DNA of 25,071 nucleotides. Origin: Albugo candida. Lineage: Eukaryota; Oomycota; Peronosporomycetes; Albuginales; Albuginaceae. The stretch lies in assembly GCA_905220665.1 (NCBI GenBank), contig CAJNAR010000097.1:1-25071 (forward strand), written 5' to 3'. The notes under the pieces are model-generated. The model worked only from the letters and a program-made list of their open reading frames with translations. It did no database searches and was not told the origin of the DNA. The translations under genes were made by a program, and so were the position numbers. Of this stretch, positions 10,240 to 22,702 are shown one piece after another. Position 1 is the first letter of the stretch. Each line of letters opens with the position of its first letter.

Positions 10240-10871
10240 TCTCCAAAAAGCTAGCGTATAATATCAGAAAAGCTCTTTCTTTTCTTGGTGGGGTTGCTCT
10301 AAGGAGCGTAGTGTATAGAAACAACACTAAAGAAGAAGATATTCCAAGAATGCTGCTAATAAACTACAACTAGTAGGACCTACTTCTTCGATAAATACGT
10401 ATATATGCTACCTCAGCAAAGTTACACCCGGGCGTGGCAACCTTACCTTGATGGCGTAGCACAACTCCTGATGGATAATCCAAAAACCTGTCTTGGGCTT
10501 TCGGAGCGATTTGAGTAAAGATCGCACAGTATTTGTTGATGTACGCAATATAATCAATCCCCCGATTTGAAAGTACAGGAAATTCGAAAATATGACTTGA
10601 AACCTCAATATTGTAAGTTTTGATCAATCAAAGACGACATATAAGATTACGTTTCAGATATTATGCTTAAACGTAGTGTTCTTAAGCTCTCCAACAAGCT
10701 GGCGTATAATATCAGAAAAGCTCTTTCTTTCTTTCTGGTGGGGTTGCTCTAAGGAGCGTAGTGTATAGAATCAACACTAAAGAAGAAGATATTCCAAGAA
10801 TGCTGCTAATAAACTACAACTAGTAGGACCTACTTCTTCGATAAATACGTATATATGCTACCTCCGCAAAG

Positions 10872-12694
10872 TTACACCCGGGCGTGGCAACCTTACCTTG
10901 ATAACGTAGCACAACTCCTGATGGATAATCCAAAAACCTGTCTTGGGCTTTCGGAGCGATTTGAGTAAAGATCGCACAGTATTTGTTGATGTACGCAATA
11001 TAATCAATTCCCCGATTTGAAAGTTGGAGACTACATTAAAGTCGAAAATATGATCTGAAACCTCGAAATTGTAAGTTTTGATCAATCAAAGACGACATAT
11101 AAGATTACGTTTCAGATATTATGCTTAAACGTAGTGTTCTTAAGCTCTCCAACAAGCTGGCGTATAATATCAGAAAAGCTCTTTCTTTCTTTCTGGTGGG
11201 GTTGCTCTAAGGAGCGTAGTGTATAGAATCAACACTAAAGAAGAAGATATTCCAAGAATGCTGCTGATAAACTAGAACTAGTAGGACCTACTTCTTCGAT
11301 AAATACGTATATATGCTACCTCCGCAAAGTTACACCCGGGCGTGGCAACCTTACCTTGATAACGTAGCACAACTCCTGATGGATAATCCAAAAACCTGTC
11401 TTGGGCTTTCGGAGCCATTTGGGTAAAAAATGGTACAGTATTTGTTGATGTACGCAATATAATCAATTCCCCGATTTGAAAGTTGGAGACTACATTAGAG
11501 TCGAAAATATGATCTGAAACCTCGATATTGTAAGTTTTGATCAATCAAAGACGACATATAAGATTACGTTTCACATATTATGCTTAAACGTAGTGTTCTT
11601 AAGCTCTCCAACAAGCTGGCGTATAATATCAGAAAATCTCTTTCTTTCTTTCTGGTGGGGTTGCTCTAAGGAGCGTAGTGTATAGAATCAACACTAAAGA
11701 AGAAGATATTCCAAGAATGCTGCTAATAAACTACAACTAGTAGGACCTACTTCTTCGATAAATACGTATATATGCTACCTCAGCAAAGTTACACCCGGGC
11801 GTGGCAACCTTACCTTGATGGCGTAGCACAACTCCTGATGGATAATCCAAAAACCTGTCTTGGGCTTTCGGAGCGATTTGAGTAAAGATCGCACAGTATT
11901 TGTTGATGTACGCAATATAATCAATCCCCCGATTTGAAAGTTGGAGACTGCAGGAAATTCGAAAATATGACTTGAAACCTCAATATTTTAAGTTTTGATC
12001 AATCGAAGACGACATATAAGATTTCGTTTCAGATATTATGCTTAAACGTAGTGTTCTTAAGCTCTCCAAAAAGCTAGCGTATAATATCAGAAAAGCTCTT
12101 TCTTTTCTTGGTGGGGTTGCTCTAAGGAGCGTAGTGTATAGAAACAACACTAAAGAAGAAGATATTCCAAGAATGCTGCTAATAAACTACAACTAGTAGG
12201 ACCTACTTCTTCGATAAATACGTATATATGCTACCTCAGCAAAGTTACACCCGGGCGTGGCAACCTTACCTTGATGGCGTAGCACAACTCATGATGGATA
12301 ATCCAAAAACCTGTCTTGGGCTTTCGGAGCGATTTGAGTAAAGATCGCACAGTATTTGTTGATGTACGCAATATAATCAATCCCCCGATTTGAAAGTACA
12401 GGAAATTCGAAAATATGACTTGAAACCTCAATATTGTAAGTTTTGATCAATCAAAGACGACATATAAGATTACGTTTCAGATATTATGCTTAAACGTAGT
12501 GTTCTTAAGCTCTCCAACAAGCTGGCGTATAATATCAGAAAAGCTCTTTCTTTCTTTCTGGTGGGGTTGCTCTAAGGAGCGTAGTGTATAGAATCAACAC
12601 TAAAGAAGAAGATATTCCAAGAATGCTGCTAATAAACTACAACTAGTAGGACCTACTTCTTCGATAAATACGTATATATGCTACCTCCGCAAAG
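10872..12694. repeat. 1,823-bp higher-order repeat, copy II
   Basis: Same b-c-d-a order as copy I, with monomer starts at 10872, 11330, 11789 and 12245. It shares C at 11574 with copy I and A at 12291 with copy III. It is therefore intermediate between its neighbours, as expected from stepwise tandem duplication or local conversion. Confidence 0.93.
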
Positions 12695-14517
12695 TTACAC
12701 CCGGGCGTGGCAACCTTACCTTGATAACGTAGCACAACTCCTGATGGATAATCCAAAAACCTGTCTTGGGCTTTCGGAGCGATTTGAGTAAAGATCGCAC
12801 AGTATTTGTTGATGTACGCAATATAATCAATTCCCCGATTTGAAAGTTGGAGACTACATTAAAGTCGAAAATATGATCTGAAACCTCGAAATTGTAAGTT
12901 TTGATCAATCAAAGACGACATATAAGATTACGTTTCAGATATTATGCTTAAACGTAGTGTTCTTAAGCTCTCCAACAAGCTGGCGTATAATATCAGAAAA
13001 GCTCTTTCTTTCTTTCTGGTGGGGTTGCTCTAAGGAGCGTAGTGTATAGAATCAACACTAAAGAAGAAGATATTCCAAGAATGCTGCTGATAAACTAGAA
13101 CTAGTAGGACCTACTTCTTCGATAAATACGTATATATGCTACCTCCGCAAAGTTACACCCGGGCGTGGCAACCTTACCTTGATAACGTAGCACAACTCCT
13201 GATGGATAATCCAAAAACCTGTCTTGGGCTTTCGGAGCCATTTGGGTAAAAAATGGTACAGTATTTGTTGATGTACGCAATATAATCAATTCCCCGATTT
13301 GAAAGTTGGAGACTACATTAGAGTCGAAAATATGATCTGAAACCTCGATATTGTAAGTTTTGATCAATCAAAGACGACATATAAGATTACGTTTCAGATA
13401 TTATGCTTAAACGTAGTGTTCTTAAGCTCTCCAACAAGCTGGCGTATAATATCAGAAAATCTCTTTCTTTCTTTCTGGTGGGGTTGCTCTAAGGAGCGTA
13501 GTGTATAGAATCAACACTAAAGAAGAAGATATTCCAAGAATGCTGCTAATAAACTACAACTAGTAGGACCTACTTCTTCGATAAATACGTATATATGCTA
13601 CCTCAGCAAAGTTACACCCGGGCGTGGCAACCTTACCTTGATGGCGTAGCACAACTCCTGATGGATAATCCAAAAACCTGTCTTGGGCTTTCGGAGCGAT
13701 TTGAGTAAAGATCGCACAGTATTTGTTGATGTACGCAATATAATCAATCCCCCGATTTGAAAGTTGGAGACTGCAGGAAATTCGAAAATATGACTTGAAA
13801 CCTCAATATTTTAAGTTTTGATCAATCGAAGACGACATATAAGATTTCGTTTCAGATATTATGCTTAAACGTAGTGTTCTTAAGCTCTCCAAAAAGCTAG
13901 CGTATAATATCAGAAAAGCTCTTTCTTTTCTTGGTGGGGTTGCTCTAAGGAGCGTAGTGTATAGAAACAACACTAAAGAAGAAGATATTCCAAGAATGCT
14001 GCTAATAAACTACAACTAGTAGGACCTACTTCTTCGATAAATACGTATATATGCTACCTCAGCAAAGTTACACCCGGGCGTGGCAACCTTACCTTGATGG
14101 CGTAGCACAACTCATGATGGATAATCCAAAAACCTGTCTTGGGCTTTCGGAGCGATTTGAGTAAAGATCGCACAGTATTTGTTGATGTACGCAATATAAT
14201 CAATCCCCCGATTTGAAAGTACAGGAAATTCGAAAATATGACTTGAAACCTCAATATTGTAAGTTTTGATCAATCAAAGACGACATATAAGATTACGTTT
14301 CAGATATTATGCTTAAACGTAGTGTTCTTAAGCTCTCCAACAAGCTGGCGTATAATATCAGAAAAGCTCTTTCTTTCTTTCTGGTGGGGTTGCTCTAAGG
14401 AGCGTAGTGTATAGAATCAACACTAAAGAAGAAGATATTCCAAGAATGCTGCTAATAAACTAGAACTAGTAGGACCCACTTCTTCGATAAATACGTATAT
14501 ATGCTACCTCAGCAAAG
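12695..14517. repeat. 1,823-bp higher-order repeat, copy III
   Basis: Monomer starts are 12695, 13153, 13612 and 14068, in the same order as copies I and II. It has G at 13397 and A at 14114. From about 13770 its d and a units are also the beginning of the next, larger duplicated unit. Confidence 0.93.
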
Positions 14518-17462
14518 TTACACCCGGGCGTGGCAACCTTACCTTGATGGCGTAGCACAACTCCTGATGGATAATGCAAAAACCTATATTAGGCATTCGG
14601 AGCCATTTGAGTAAAAAATGGTACAGAATTTGTTAATGTTCGCATATCATCAATCCCTCGATTTGAAAGTTGGAGACTACATGAAATTCGAAAATATGAC
14701 TTGAAAGCTCGAAATTGTAAGTTTTGATCAATCAAAGACGACATATAAGATTACGTTTCAGATATTATGCTTAAACGTAGTGTTCTTAAGCTCTCCAACA
14801 AGCTGGCGTATAATATCAGAAAAGCTCTTTCTTTCTTTCTGGTGGGGTTGCTCTAAGGAGCGTAGTGTATAGAATCAACACTAAAGAAGAAGATATTCCA
14901 AGAATGCTGCTAATAAACTAGAACTAGTAGGATCTACTTCTTCGATAAATACGTATATATGCTACCTCCGCAAAGTTACACCCGGGCGTGGCAACCTTAC
15001 CTTGATGGCGTAGCACAACTCCTGATGGATAATCCAAAAACCTGTCTTGGGCTTTCGGAGCGATTTGAGTAAAGATCGCACAGTATTTGTAGATGTACGC
15101 AATATAATCAATCCCCCGATTTGAAAGTTGGAGACTACAGCAAATTCGAAAATATGACTTGAAACCTCAATATTTTAAGTTTTGATCTATCGAAGACGAC
15201 ATATAAGATTTCGTTTCAGATATTATTCTAAAACGCAGGCACTTAAGCTCTCAAACTAGCTGGCGTAAAATATAAGAAAAGCCGTTTGTTTCTAAGTGAG
15301 GTTGCTATAACGAGCGTAGTCTATAGCCTAAACACGACAGAAGAGTATATTGCGTGAATGCTGCTTATCAACTACAACTAGTAGGATCTTCTTCTTCGAT
15401 AAATACGTATATATGCTACCTCAGCAAAGTTACACCCGGGCGTGGCAACCTTACCTTGATGGCGTAGCACAACTCCTGATGGATAATGCAAAAACTTATA
15501 TTAGGCATTCGGAGCCATTTGGGTAAAAAATGGTACAGAATTTGTTAATGTACGAAATATCATCAATCCCTTTGAAAGTTGGAGACTACATTAAAGTCGA
15601 AAATATGAACTGAAACCTCGAAATTGTAAGTTTTGATCAATCGAAGACGACATATTAGATTACGTTTCAGATATTATGCTAAAACGCAGGGCACTTAAGC
15701 TCTCAAACTAGCTGGCGTATAATATAAGAAAAGCCGTTTGTTTCTAAGTGAGGTTGCTATAACGAGCGTAGTCTATAGCCTAAACACGACAGAAGAGTAT
15801 ATTGCGTGAATGCTGCTTATCAACTACAACTAGTAGGATCTTCTTCTTCGATAAATACGTATATATGCTACCTCAGCAAAGTTACACCCGGGCGTGGCAA
15901 CCTTACCTTGATGGCGTAGCACAACTCCTGATGGATAATGCAAAAACTTATATTAGGCATTCGGAGCCATTTGGGTAAAAAATGGTACAGAATTTGTTAA
16001 TGTACGCAATATAATCAATCCCCCGATTTGAAAGTTGGAGACTACATTAGAGTCGAAAATATGATCTGAAACCTCGAAAATGTAAGTTTTGATCAATCGA
16101 AGACGACATATTAGATTACGTTTCAGATATTATGCTAAAACGCAGGACACTTAAGCTCTTAAACTAGCTGGCGTAAAATATAAGAAAAGCCGTTTGTTTC
16201 TAAGTGAGGTTGCTATAACGAGCGTAGTCTATAGACTAAACACGACAGAAGAGTATATTGCGTGAATGCTGCTTATCAACTACAACTAGTAGGATCTTCT
16301 TCTTCGATAAATACGTATATATGCTACCTCAGCAAAGTTACACCCGGGTGTGGCAACCTTACCTTGATGGCGTAGCACAACTCCTGATGGATCATGCAAA
16401 AACCTATATTAGGCATTCGGAGCCATTTGAGTAAAAAATGGTACAGAATTTGTTAATGTTCGCATATCATCAATCCCTCGATTTGAAAGTTGGAGACTAC
16501 ATGAAATTCGAAAATATGACTTGAAAGCTCGAAATTGTAAGTTTTGATCAATCGAAGACGACATATAAGATTTCGTTTCAGATATTATGCTTAAACGTAG
16601 TGTTCTTAAGCTCTCCAACAAGCTGGCGTATAATATCAGAAAAGCCGTTTCTTTTCATAGTGGGGTTGCTATAACGAGCGTAGTGTATAGAATCAACACT
16701 AAAGAAGAGGATATTCCAACAATGCTGCTGATAAACTAGAACTAGTAGGATCTACTTCTTCGATAAATACGTATATATGCTACCTCCGCAAAGTTACACC
16801 CGGGCGTGGCAACCTTACCTTGATGGCGTAGCACAACTCCTGATGGATAATCCAAAAACCTGTCTTGGGCTTTCGGAGCGATTTGAGTAAAGATCGCACA
16901 GTATTTGTTGATGTACGCAATATAATCAATTCCCCGATTTGAAAGTTGGAGACTACATTAGAGTCGAAAATATGATCTGAAACCTCGATATTGTAAGTTT
17001 TGATCAATCAAAGACGACATATAAGATTACGTTTCAGATATTATGCTTAAACGTAGTGTTCTTAAGCTCTCCAACAAGCTGGCGTATAATATCAGAAAAG
17101 CTCTTTCTTTCTTTCTGGCGGGGTTGCTCTAAGGAGCGTAGTGTATAGAATCAACACTAAAGAAGAAGATATTCCAAGAATGCTGCTAATAAACTAGAAC
17201 TAGTAGGACCTACTTCTTCGATAAATACGTATATATGCTACCTCCGCAAAGTTACACCCGGGCGTGGCAACCTTACCTTGATAACGTAGCACAACTCCTG
17301 ATGGATAATCCAAAAACCTGTCTTGGGCTTTCGGAGCGATTTGAGTAAAGATCGCACAGTATTTGTTGATGTACGCAATATAATCAATTCCCCGATTTGA
17401 AAGTTGGAGACTACATTAGAGTCGAAAATATGATCTGAAACCTCGATATTGTAAGTTTTGAT
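13770..17462. repeat. large tandem duplication, first copy (partner 17870-21105)
   Basis: It begins inside the last d unit of the 1,823-bp array and contains d, a, an A/C-like unit, one extra monomer (14976-15429), two 452/456-bp A units, a C-type unit and a B unit. Shared rare words with the second copy include gttcgcatatcatc, tacgaaatatcatc, gaaaatgtaag, gatcatgcaaaaacc and ggcggggttgctc. The offset is 4,097 bp before the extra monomer and 3,643 bp after it. Similarity ends where this copy reads tcactcgaagacaac and the other reads tcaatcgaagacgac. Confidence 0.9.
14976..15429. repeat. extra monomer present only in the first large copy
   Basis: This 454-bp monomer is mixed: B type in its left half (aatccaaaaacctg, B hairpin with the private word gtatttgtagatg) and A type in its right half (ttctaaaacgcagg, gccgtttgtttc). 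The equivalent unit is absent between 19073 and 19525 in the second copy. Comparing flanking variants places the exchange point of the second copy between the C at 19066 and the G at 19131. Confidence 0.85.
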
Positions 17463-17869
17463 CACTCGAAGACAACATAAAAGATTACTTTTCAGATATT
17501 CTGCTTAAACGTTGTGTTCTTAAGCTCTCCAACAAGCTGGCGTATAATATCAGAAAAACCAGTTCTTTCTTTCTGGTGGGGTTGCTATAGCGAGCGTAGT
17601 GTATAGAATCAACACTAAAGAAGAAGATATTCCAAGAATGCTGCTAATAAACTACAACTAGTAGGACCTACTTCTTCGATAAATACGTATATATGCTACC
17701 TCCGCAAAGTTACACCCGGGCGTGGCAACCTTACCTTGATAACGTAGCACAACTCCTGATGGATAATCCAAAAACCTGTCTTGGGCTTTCGGAGCGATTT
17801 GAGTAAAGATCGCACAGTATTTGTTGATGTACGCAATATAATCAATTCCCCGATTTGAAAGTTGGAGAC

Positions 17870-20800
17870 TGCAGGAAATTCGAAAATATGACTTGAAACC
17901 TCAATATTTTAAGTTTTGATCAATCGAAGACGACATATAAGATTTCGTTTCAGATATTATGCTTAAACGTAGTGTTCTTAAGCTCTCCAAAAAGCTAGCG
18001 TATAATATCAGAAAAGCTCTTTCTTTTCTTGGTGGGGTTGCTCTAAGGAGCGTAGTGTATAGAAACAACACTAAAGAAGAAGATATTCCAAGAATGCTGC
18101 TAATAAACTACAACTAGTAGGACCTACTTCTTCGATAAATACGTATATATGCTACCTCAGCAAAGTTACACCCGGGCGTGGCAACCTTACCTTGATGGCG
18201 TAGCACAACTCCTGATGGATAATCCAAAAACCTGTCTTGGGCTTTCGGAGCGATTTGAGTAAAGATCGCACAGTATTTGTTGATGTACGCAATATAATCA
18301 ATCCCCCATTTGAAAGTACAGGAAATTCGAAAATATGACTTGAAACCTCAATATTGTAAGTTTTGATCAATCAAAGACGACATATAAGATTTCGTTTCAG
18401 ATATTATGCTTAAACGTAGTGTTCTTAAGCTCTCCAACAAGCTGGCGTATAATATCAGAAAAGCTCTTTCTTTCTTTCTGGTGGGGTTGCTCTAAGGAGC
18501 GTAGTGTATAGAATCAACACTAAAGAAGAAGATATTCCAAGAATGCTGCTAATAAACTAGAACTAGTAGGACCCACTTCTTCGATAAATACGTATATATG
18601 CTACCTCAGCAAAGTTACACCCGGGCGTGGCAACCTTACCTTGATGGCGTAGCACAACTCCTGATGGATAATGCAAAAACCTATATTAGGCATTCGGAGC
18701 CATTTGAGTAAAAAATGGTACAGAATTTGTTAATGTTCGCATATCATCAATCCCTCGATTTGAAAGTTGGAGACTACATGAAATTCGAAAATATGACTTG
18801 AAAGCTCGAAATTGTAAGTTTTGATCAATCAAAGACGACATATAAGATTACGTTTCAGATATTATGCTTAAACGTAGTGTTCTTAAGCTCTCCAACAAGC
18901 TGGCGTATAATATCAGAAAAGCTCTTTCTTTCTTTCTGGTGGGGTTGCTCTAAGGAGCGTAGTGTATAGAATCAACACTAAAGAAGAAGATATTCCAAGA
19001 ATGCTGCTAATAAACTAGAACTAGTAGGATCTACTTCTTCGATAAATACGTATATATGCTACCTCCGCAAAGTTACACCCGGGCGTGGCAACCTTACCTT
19101 GATGGCGTAGCACAACTCCTGATGGATAATGCAAAAACTTATATTAGGCATTCGGAGCCATTTGGGTAAAAAATGGTACAGAATTTGTTAATGTACGAAA
19201 TATCATCAATCCCTTTGAAAGTTGGAGACTACATTAAAGTCGAAAATATGAACTGAAACCTCGAAATTGTAAGTTTTGATCAATCGAAGACGACATATTA
19301 GATTACGTTTCAGATATTATGCTAAAACGCAGGGCACTTAAGCTCTCAAACTAGCTGGCGTATAATATAAGAAAAGCCGTTTGTTTCTAAGTGAGGTTGC
19401 TATAACGAGCGTAGTCTATAGCCTAAACACGACAGAAGAGTATATTGCGTGAATGCTGCTTATCAACTACAACTAGTAGGATCTTCTTCTTCGATAAATA
19501 CGTATATATGCTACCTCAGCAAAGTTACACCCGGGCGTGGCAACCTTACCTTGATGGCGTAGCACAACTCCTGATGGATAATGCAAAAACTTATATTAGG
19601 CATTCGGAGCCATTTGGGTAAAAAATGGTACAGAATTTGTTAATGTACGCAATATAATCAATCCCCCGATTTGAAAGTTGGAGACTACATTAGAGTCGAA
19701 AATATGATCTGAAACCTCGAAAATGTAAGTTTTGATCAATCGAAGACGACATATTAGATTACGTTTCAGATATTATGCTAAAACGCAGGACACTTAAGCT
19801 CTTAAACTAGCTGGCGTAAAATATAAGAAAAGCCGTTTGTTTCTAAGTGAGGTTGCTATAACGAGCGTAGTCTATAGACTAAACACGACAGAAGAGTATA
19901 TTGCGTGAATGCTGCTTATCAACTACAACTAGTAGGATCTTCTTCTTCGATAAATACGTATATATGCTACCTCAGCAAAGTTACACCCGGGTGTGGCAAC
20001 CTTACCTTGATGGCGTAGCACAACTCCTGATGGATCATGCAAAAACCTATATTAGGCATTCGGAGCCATTTGAGTAAAAAATGGTACAGAATTTGTTAAT
20101 GTTCGCATATCATCAATCCCTCGATTTGAAAGTTGGAGACTACATGAAATTCGAAAATATGACTTGAAAGCTCGAAATTGTAAGTTTTGATCAATCGAAG
20201 ACGACATATAAGATTTCGTTTCAGATATTATGCTTAAACGTAGTGTTCTTAAGCTCTCCAACAAGCTGGCGTATAATATCAGAAAAGCCGTTTCTTTTCA
20301 TAGTGGGGTTGCTATAACGAGCGTAGTGTATAGAATCAACACTAAAGAAGAGGATATTCCAACAATGCTGCTGATAAACTAGAACTAGTAGGATCTACTT
20401 CTTCGATAAATACGTATATATGCTACCTCAGCAAAGTTACACCCGGGCGTGGCAACCTTACCTTGATGGCGTAGCACAACTCCTGATGGATAATCCAAAA
20501 ACCTGTCTTGGGCTTTCGGAGCGATTTGAGTAAAGATCGCACAGTATTTGTTGATGTACGCAATATAATCAATTCCCCGATTTGAAAGTTGGAGACTACA
20601 TTAGAGTCGAAAATATGATCTGAAACCTCGATATTGTAAGTTTTGATCAATCAAAGACGACATATAAGATTACGTTTCAGATATTATGCTTAAACGTAGT
20701 GTTCTTAAGCTCTCCAACAAGCTGGCGTATAATATCAGAAAAGCTCTTTCTTTCTTTCTGGCGGGGTTGCTCTAAGGAGCGTAGTGTATAGAATCAACAC

Positions 20801-21105
20801 TAAAGAAGAAGATATTCCAAGAATGCTGCTAATAAACTAGAACTAGTAGGACCTACTTCTTCGATAAATACGTATATATGCTACCTCCGCAAAGTTACAC
20901 CCGGGCGTGGCAACCTTACCTTGATAACGTAGCACAACTCCTGATGGATAATCCAAAAACCTGTCTTGGGCTTTCGGAGCGATTTGAGTAAAGATCGCAC
21001 AGTATTTGTTGATGTACGCAATATAATCAATTCCCCGATTTGAAAGTTGGAGACTACATTAGAGTCGAAAATATGATCTGAAACCTCGATATTGTAAGTT
21101 TTGAT
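17870..21105. repeat. large tandem duplication, second copy (partner 13770-17462)
   Basis: Monomer starts 18166, 18615, 19073, 19525, 19981, 20437 and 20895 correspond to 14068, 14518, (14976 or 15430), 15882, 16338, 16794 and 17252. One 454-bp monomer is missing. Small differences show that this is a genuine second copy: one base is lost in cccccatttg near 18305, gatttcg replaces gattacg near 18390, and cctcagc replaces cctccgc near 20430. Confidence 0.9.
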
Positions 21106-21563
21106 CAATCGAAGACGACATATTAGATTACGTTTCAGATATTATGCTAAAACGCAGGACACTTAAGCTCTCAAACTAGCTGGCGTATAATATAAGAAAA
21201 GCCGTTTGTTTCTAAGTGAGGTTGCTATAACGAGCGTAGTCTATAGACTAAACTCGACAGAAGAGTATATTGCGTGAATGCTGCTTATCAACTACAACTA
21301 GTAGGATCTTCTTCTTCGATAAATACGTATATATGCTACCTCAGCAAAGTTACACCCGGGTGTGGCAACCTTACCTTGATGGCGTAGCACAACTCCTGAT
21401 GGATAATCCAAAAACCTGTCTTGGGCTTTCGGAGCCATTTGGGTAAAAAATGGTACAGTATTTGTTGATGTACGCAATATAATCAATTCCCCGATTTGAA
21501 AGTTGGAGACTACATTAGAGTCGAAAATATGATCTGAAACCTCGATATTGTAAGTTTTGATCA
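20876..21563. repeat. 914-bp dimer duplication, first copy (partner 21790-22477)
   Basis: Landmarks 20895/21809 are 914 bp apart and 21350/22264 also 914 bp. The sequence alternates a B-headed unit with an A tail (455 bp) and a unit with cccgggtgtgg, A hairpin and B body. Differences include attagagtcg against attaaattcg and aactcctg against aactgctg. Similarity stops at the D-type word tcactcgaagacaac in this copy. Confidence 0.85.
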
Positions 21564-21789
21564 CTCGAAGACAACATAAAAGATTACTTTTCAGATATTC
21601 TGCTTAAACGTTGTGTTATTAAGCTCTCCAACAAGCTGGCGTATAATATCAGAAAAACCAGTTCTTTCTTTCTGGTGGGGTTGCTATAGCGAGCGTAGTG
21701 TCTAGAATCAACACTAAAGAAGAAGATATTCCAAGAATGCTGCTAATAAACTAGAACTAGTAGGACCTACTTCTTCGATAAATACGTAT

Positions 21790-22477
21790 ATATGCTACCT
21801 CCGCAAAGTTACACCCGGGCGTGGCAACCTTACCTTGATAACGTAGCACAACTCCTGATGGATAATCCAAAAACCTGTCTTGGGCTTTCGGAGCGATTTG
21901 AGTAAAGATCGCACAGTATTTGTTGATGTACGCAATATAATCAATTCCCCGATTTGAAAGTTGGAGACTACATTAAATTCGAAAATATGATCTGAAACCT
22001 CGAAATTGTAAGTTTTGATCAATCGAAGACGACATATTAGATTACGTTTCAGATATTATGCTAAAACGCAGGACACTTAAGCTCTCAAACTAGCTGGCGT
22101 ATAATATAAGAAAAGCCGTTTGTTTCTAAGTGAGGTTGCTATAACGAGCGTAGTCTATAGACTAAACTCGACAGAAGAGTATATTGCGTGAATGCTGCTT
22201 ATCAACTACAACTAGTAGGATCTTCTTCTTCGATAAATACGTATATATGCTACCTCAGCAAAGTTACACCCGGGTGTGGCAACCTTACCTTGATGGCGTA
22301 GCACAACTGCTGATGGATAATCCAAAAACCTGTCTTGGGCTTTCGGAGCCATTTGGGTAAAAAATGGTACAGTATTTGTTGATGTACGCAATATAATCAA
22401 TTCCCCGATTTGAAAGTTGGAGACTACATTAGAGTCGAAAATATGATCTGAAACCTCGATATTGTAAGTTTTGATCA
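21790..22477. repeat. 914-bp dimer duplication, second copy (partner 20876-21563)
   Basis: This is the partner of the first copy. Where the first copy continues into type D, this one continues into type B (tcaatcaaagacgac) and then into the tract shared with 7.5-8.1 kb. The junction therefore separates two different histories. Confidence 0.84.
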
Positions 22478-22702
22478 ATCAAAGACGACATATAAGATTA
22501 CGTTTCAGATATTATGCTTAAACGTAGTGTTCTTAAGCTCTCCAACAAGCTGGCGTATAATATCAAAAAGCTCTTTCTTTCTTTCTGGTGGGGTTGCTCT
22601 AAGGAGCGTAGTGTATAGAATCAACACTAAAGAAGAAGATATTCCAAGAATGCTGCTAATAAACTAGAACTAGTAGGACCTACTTCTTCGATAAATACGT
22701 AT
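22103..22702. repeat. long-range duplicated tract, right copy (partner 7520-8120)
   Basis: Its left part is also the second half of the 914-bp dimer duplication (partner 20876-21563). The sequence therefore has two relatives, one 0.9 kb away and one 14.6 kb away. The aactgctgatgg variant groups it with the distant one in that stretch. Confidence 0.8.

Larger units (their letters stand above)
9966..10421. repeat. type B satellite monomer (reference copy, 456 bp)
   Basis: This is the commonest haplotype, B. Diagnostic words are gcgtggcaacc, aatccaaaaacctgtcttgg, the gcg/cgc-armed hairpin, gtatttgttgatg, gcttaaacgtagtg, ctccaa.aagct, gctctttctttt, ggttgctctaaggagcg, and gaagatattccaagaatgc. Base counting gives about 175 G+C of 456 (38%) and 17 CpG. 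A derived subtype of 449-450 bp lost the 8 bp tggagact after the word gaaagt; examples start at 8599, 10422, 12245, 14068 and 18166. The (TTTC)n tract in the variable zone is 3 bp longer in many B copies, as seen around 10724. Confidence 0.85.
9049..10871. repeat. 1,823-bp higher-order repeat, copy I
   Basis: The unit runs b (9049, 458 bp), c (9507, 459 bp, A hairpin), d (9966, 456 bp, ccaaaaagctagcg), a (10422, 450 bp, 8-bp deletion). By eye it differs from copy II only at 10468 (C here, A at 12291) and from copy III also at 9751 (C here, G at 13397). Very few differences means recent amplification. Confidence 0.93.
8599..14517. repeat. higher-order repeat block, four-monomer unit of 1,823 bp
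   Basis: Monomer lengths here run 450, 458, 459, 456, 450, 458, 459, 456, 450, 458, 459, 456, 450. Each length recurs with the same diagnostic variants, so the real unit is four monomers (a-b-c-d) of exactly 1,823 bp. Landmark pairs 9049/10872/12695/14518 and 9507/11330/13153 are all spaced 1,823 bp. The first a unit at 8599 starts with the ccgc and ttgataacg words of its neighbours rather than the later cagc and gatggcg, which places the left boundary near 8.64-8.68 kb. The block ends at about 14518, where an A-like monomer begins. Confidence 0.95.

Noticed and set aside
8599..21105. Assembly artefact creating the near-identical copies
   Set aside because: Small, consistent differences between copies, such as 10468/12291, 13397, 18305 and 20430, point to real separate copies, although copy number still depends on long-read support.
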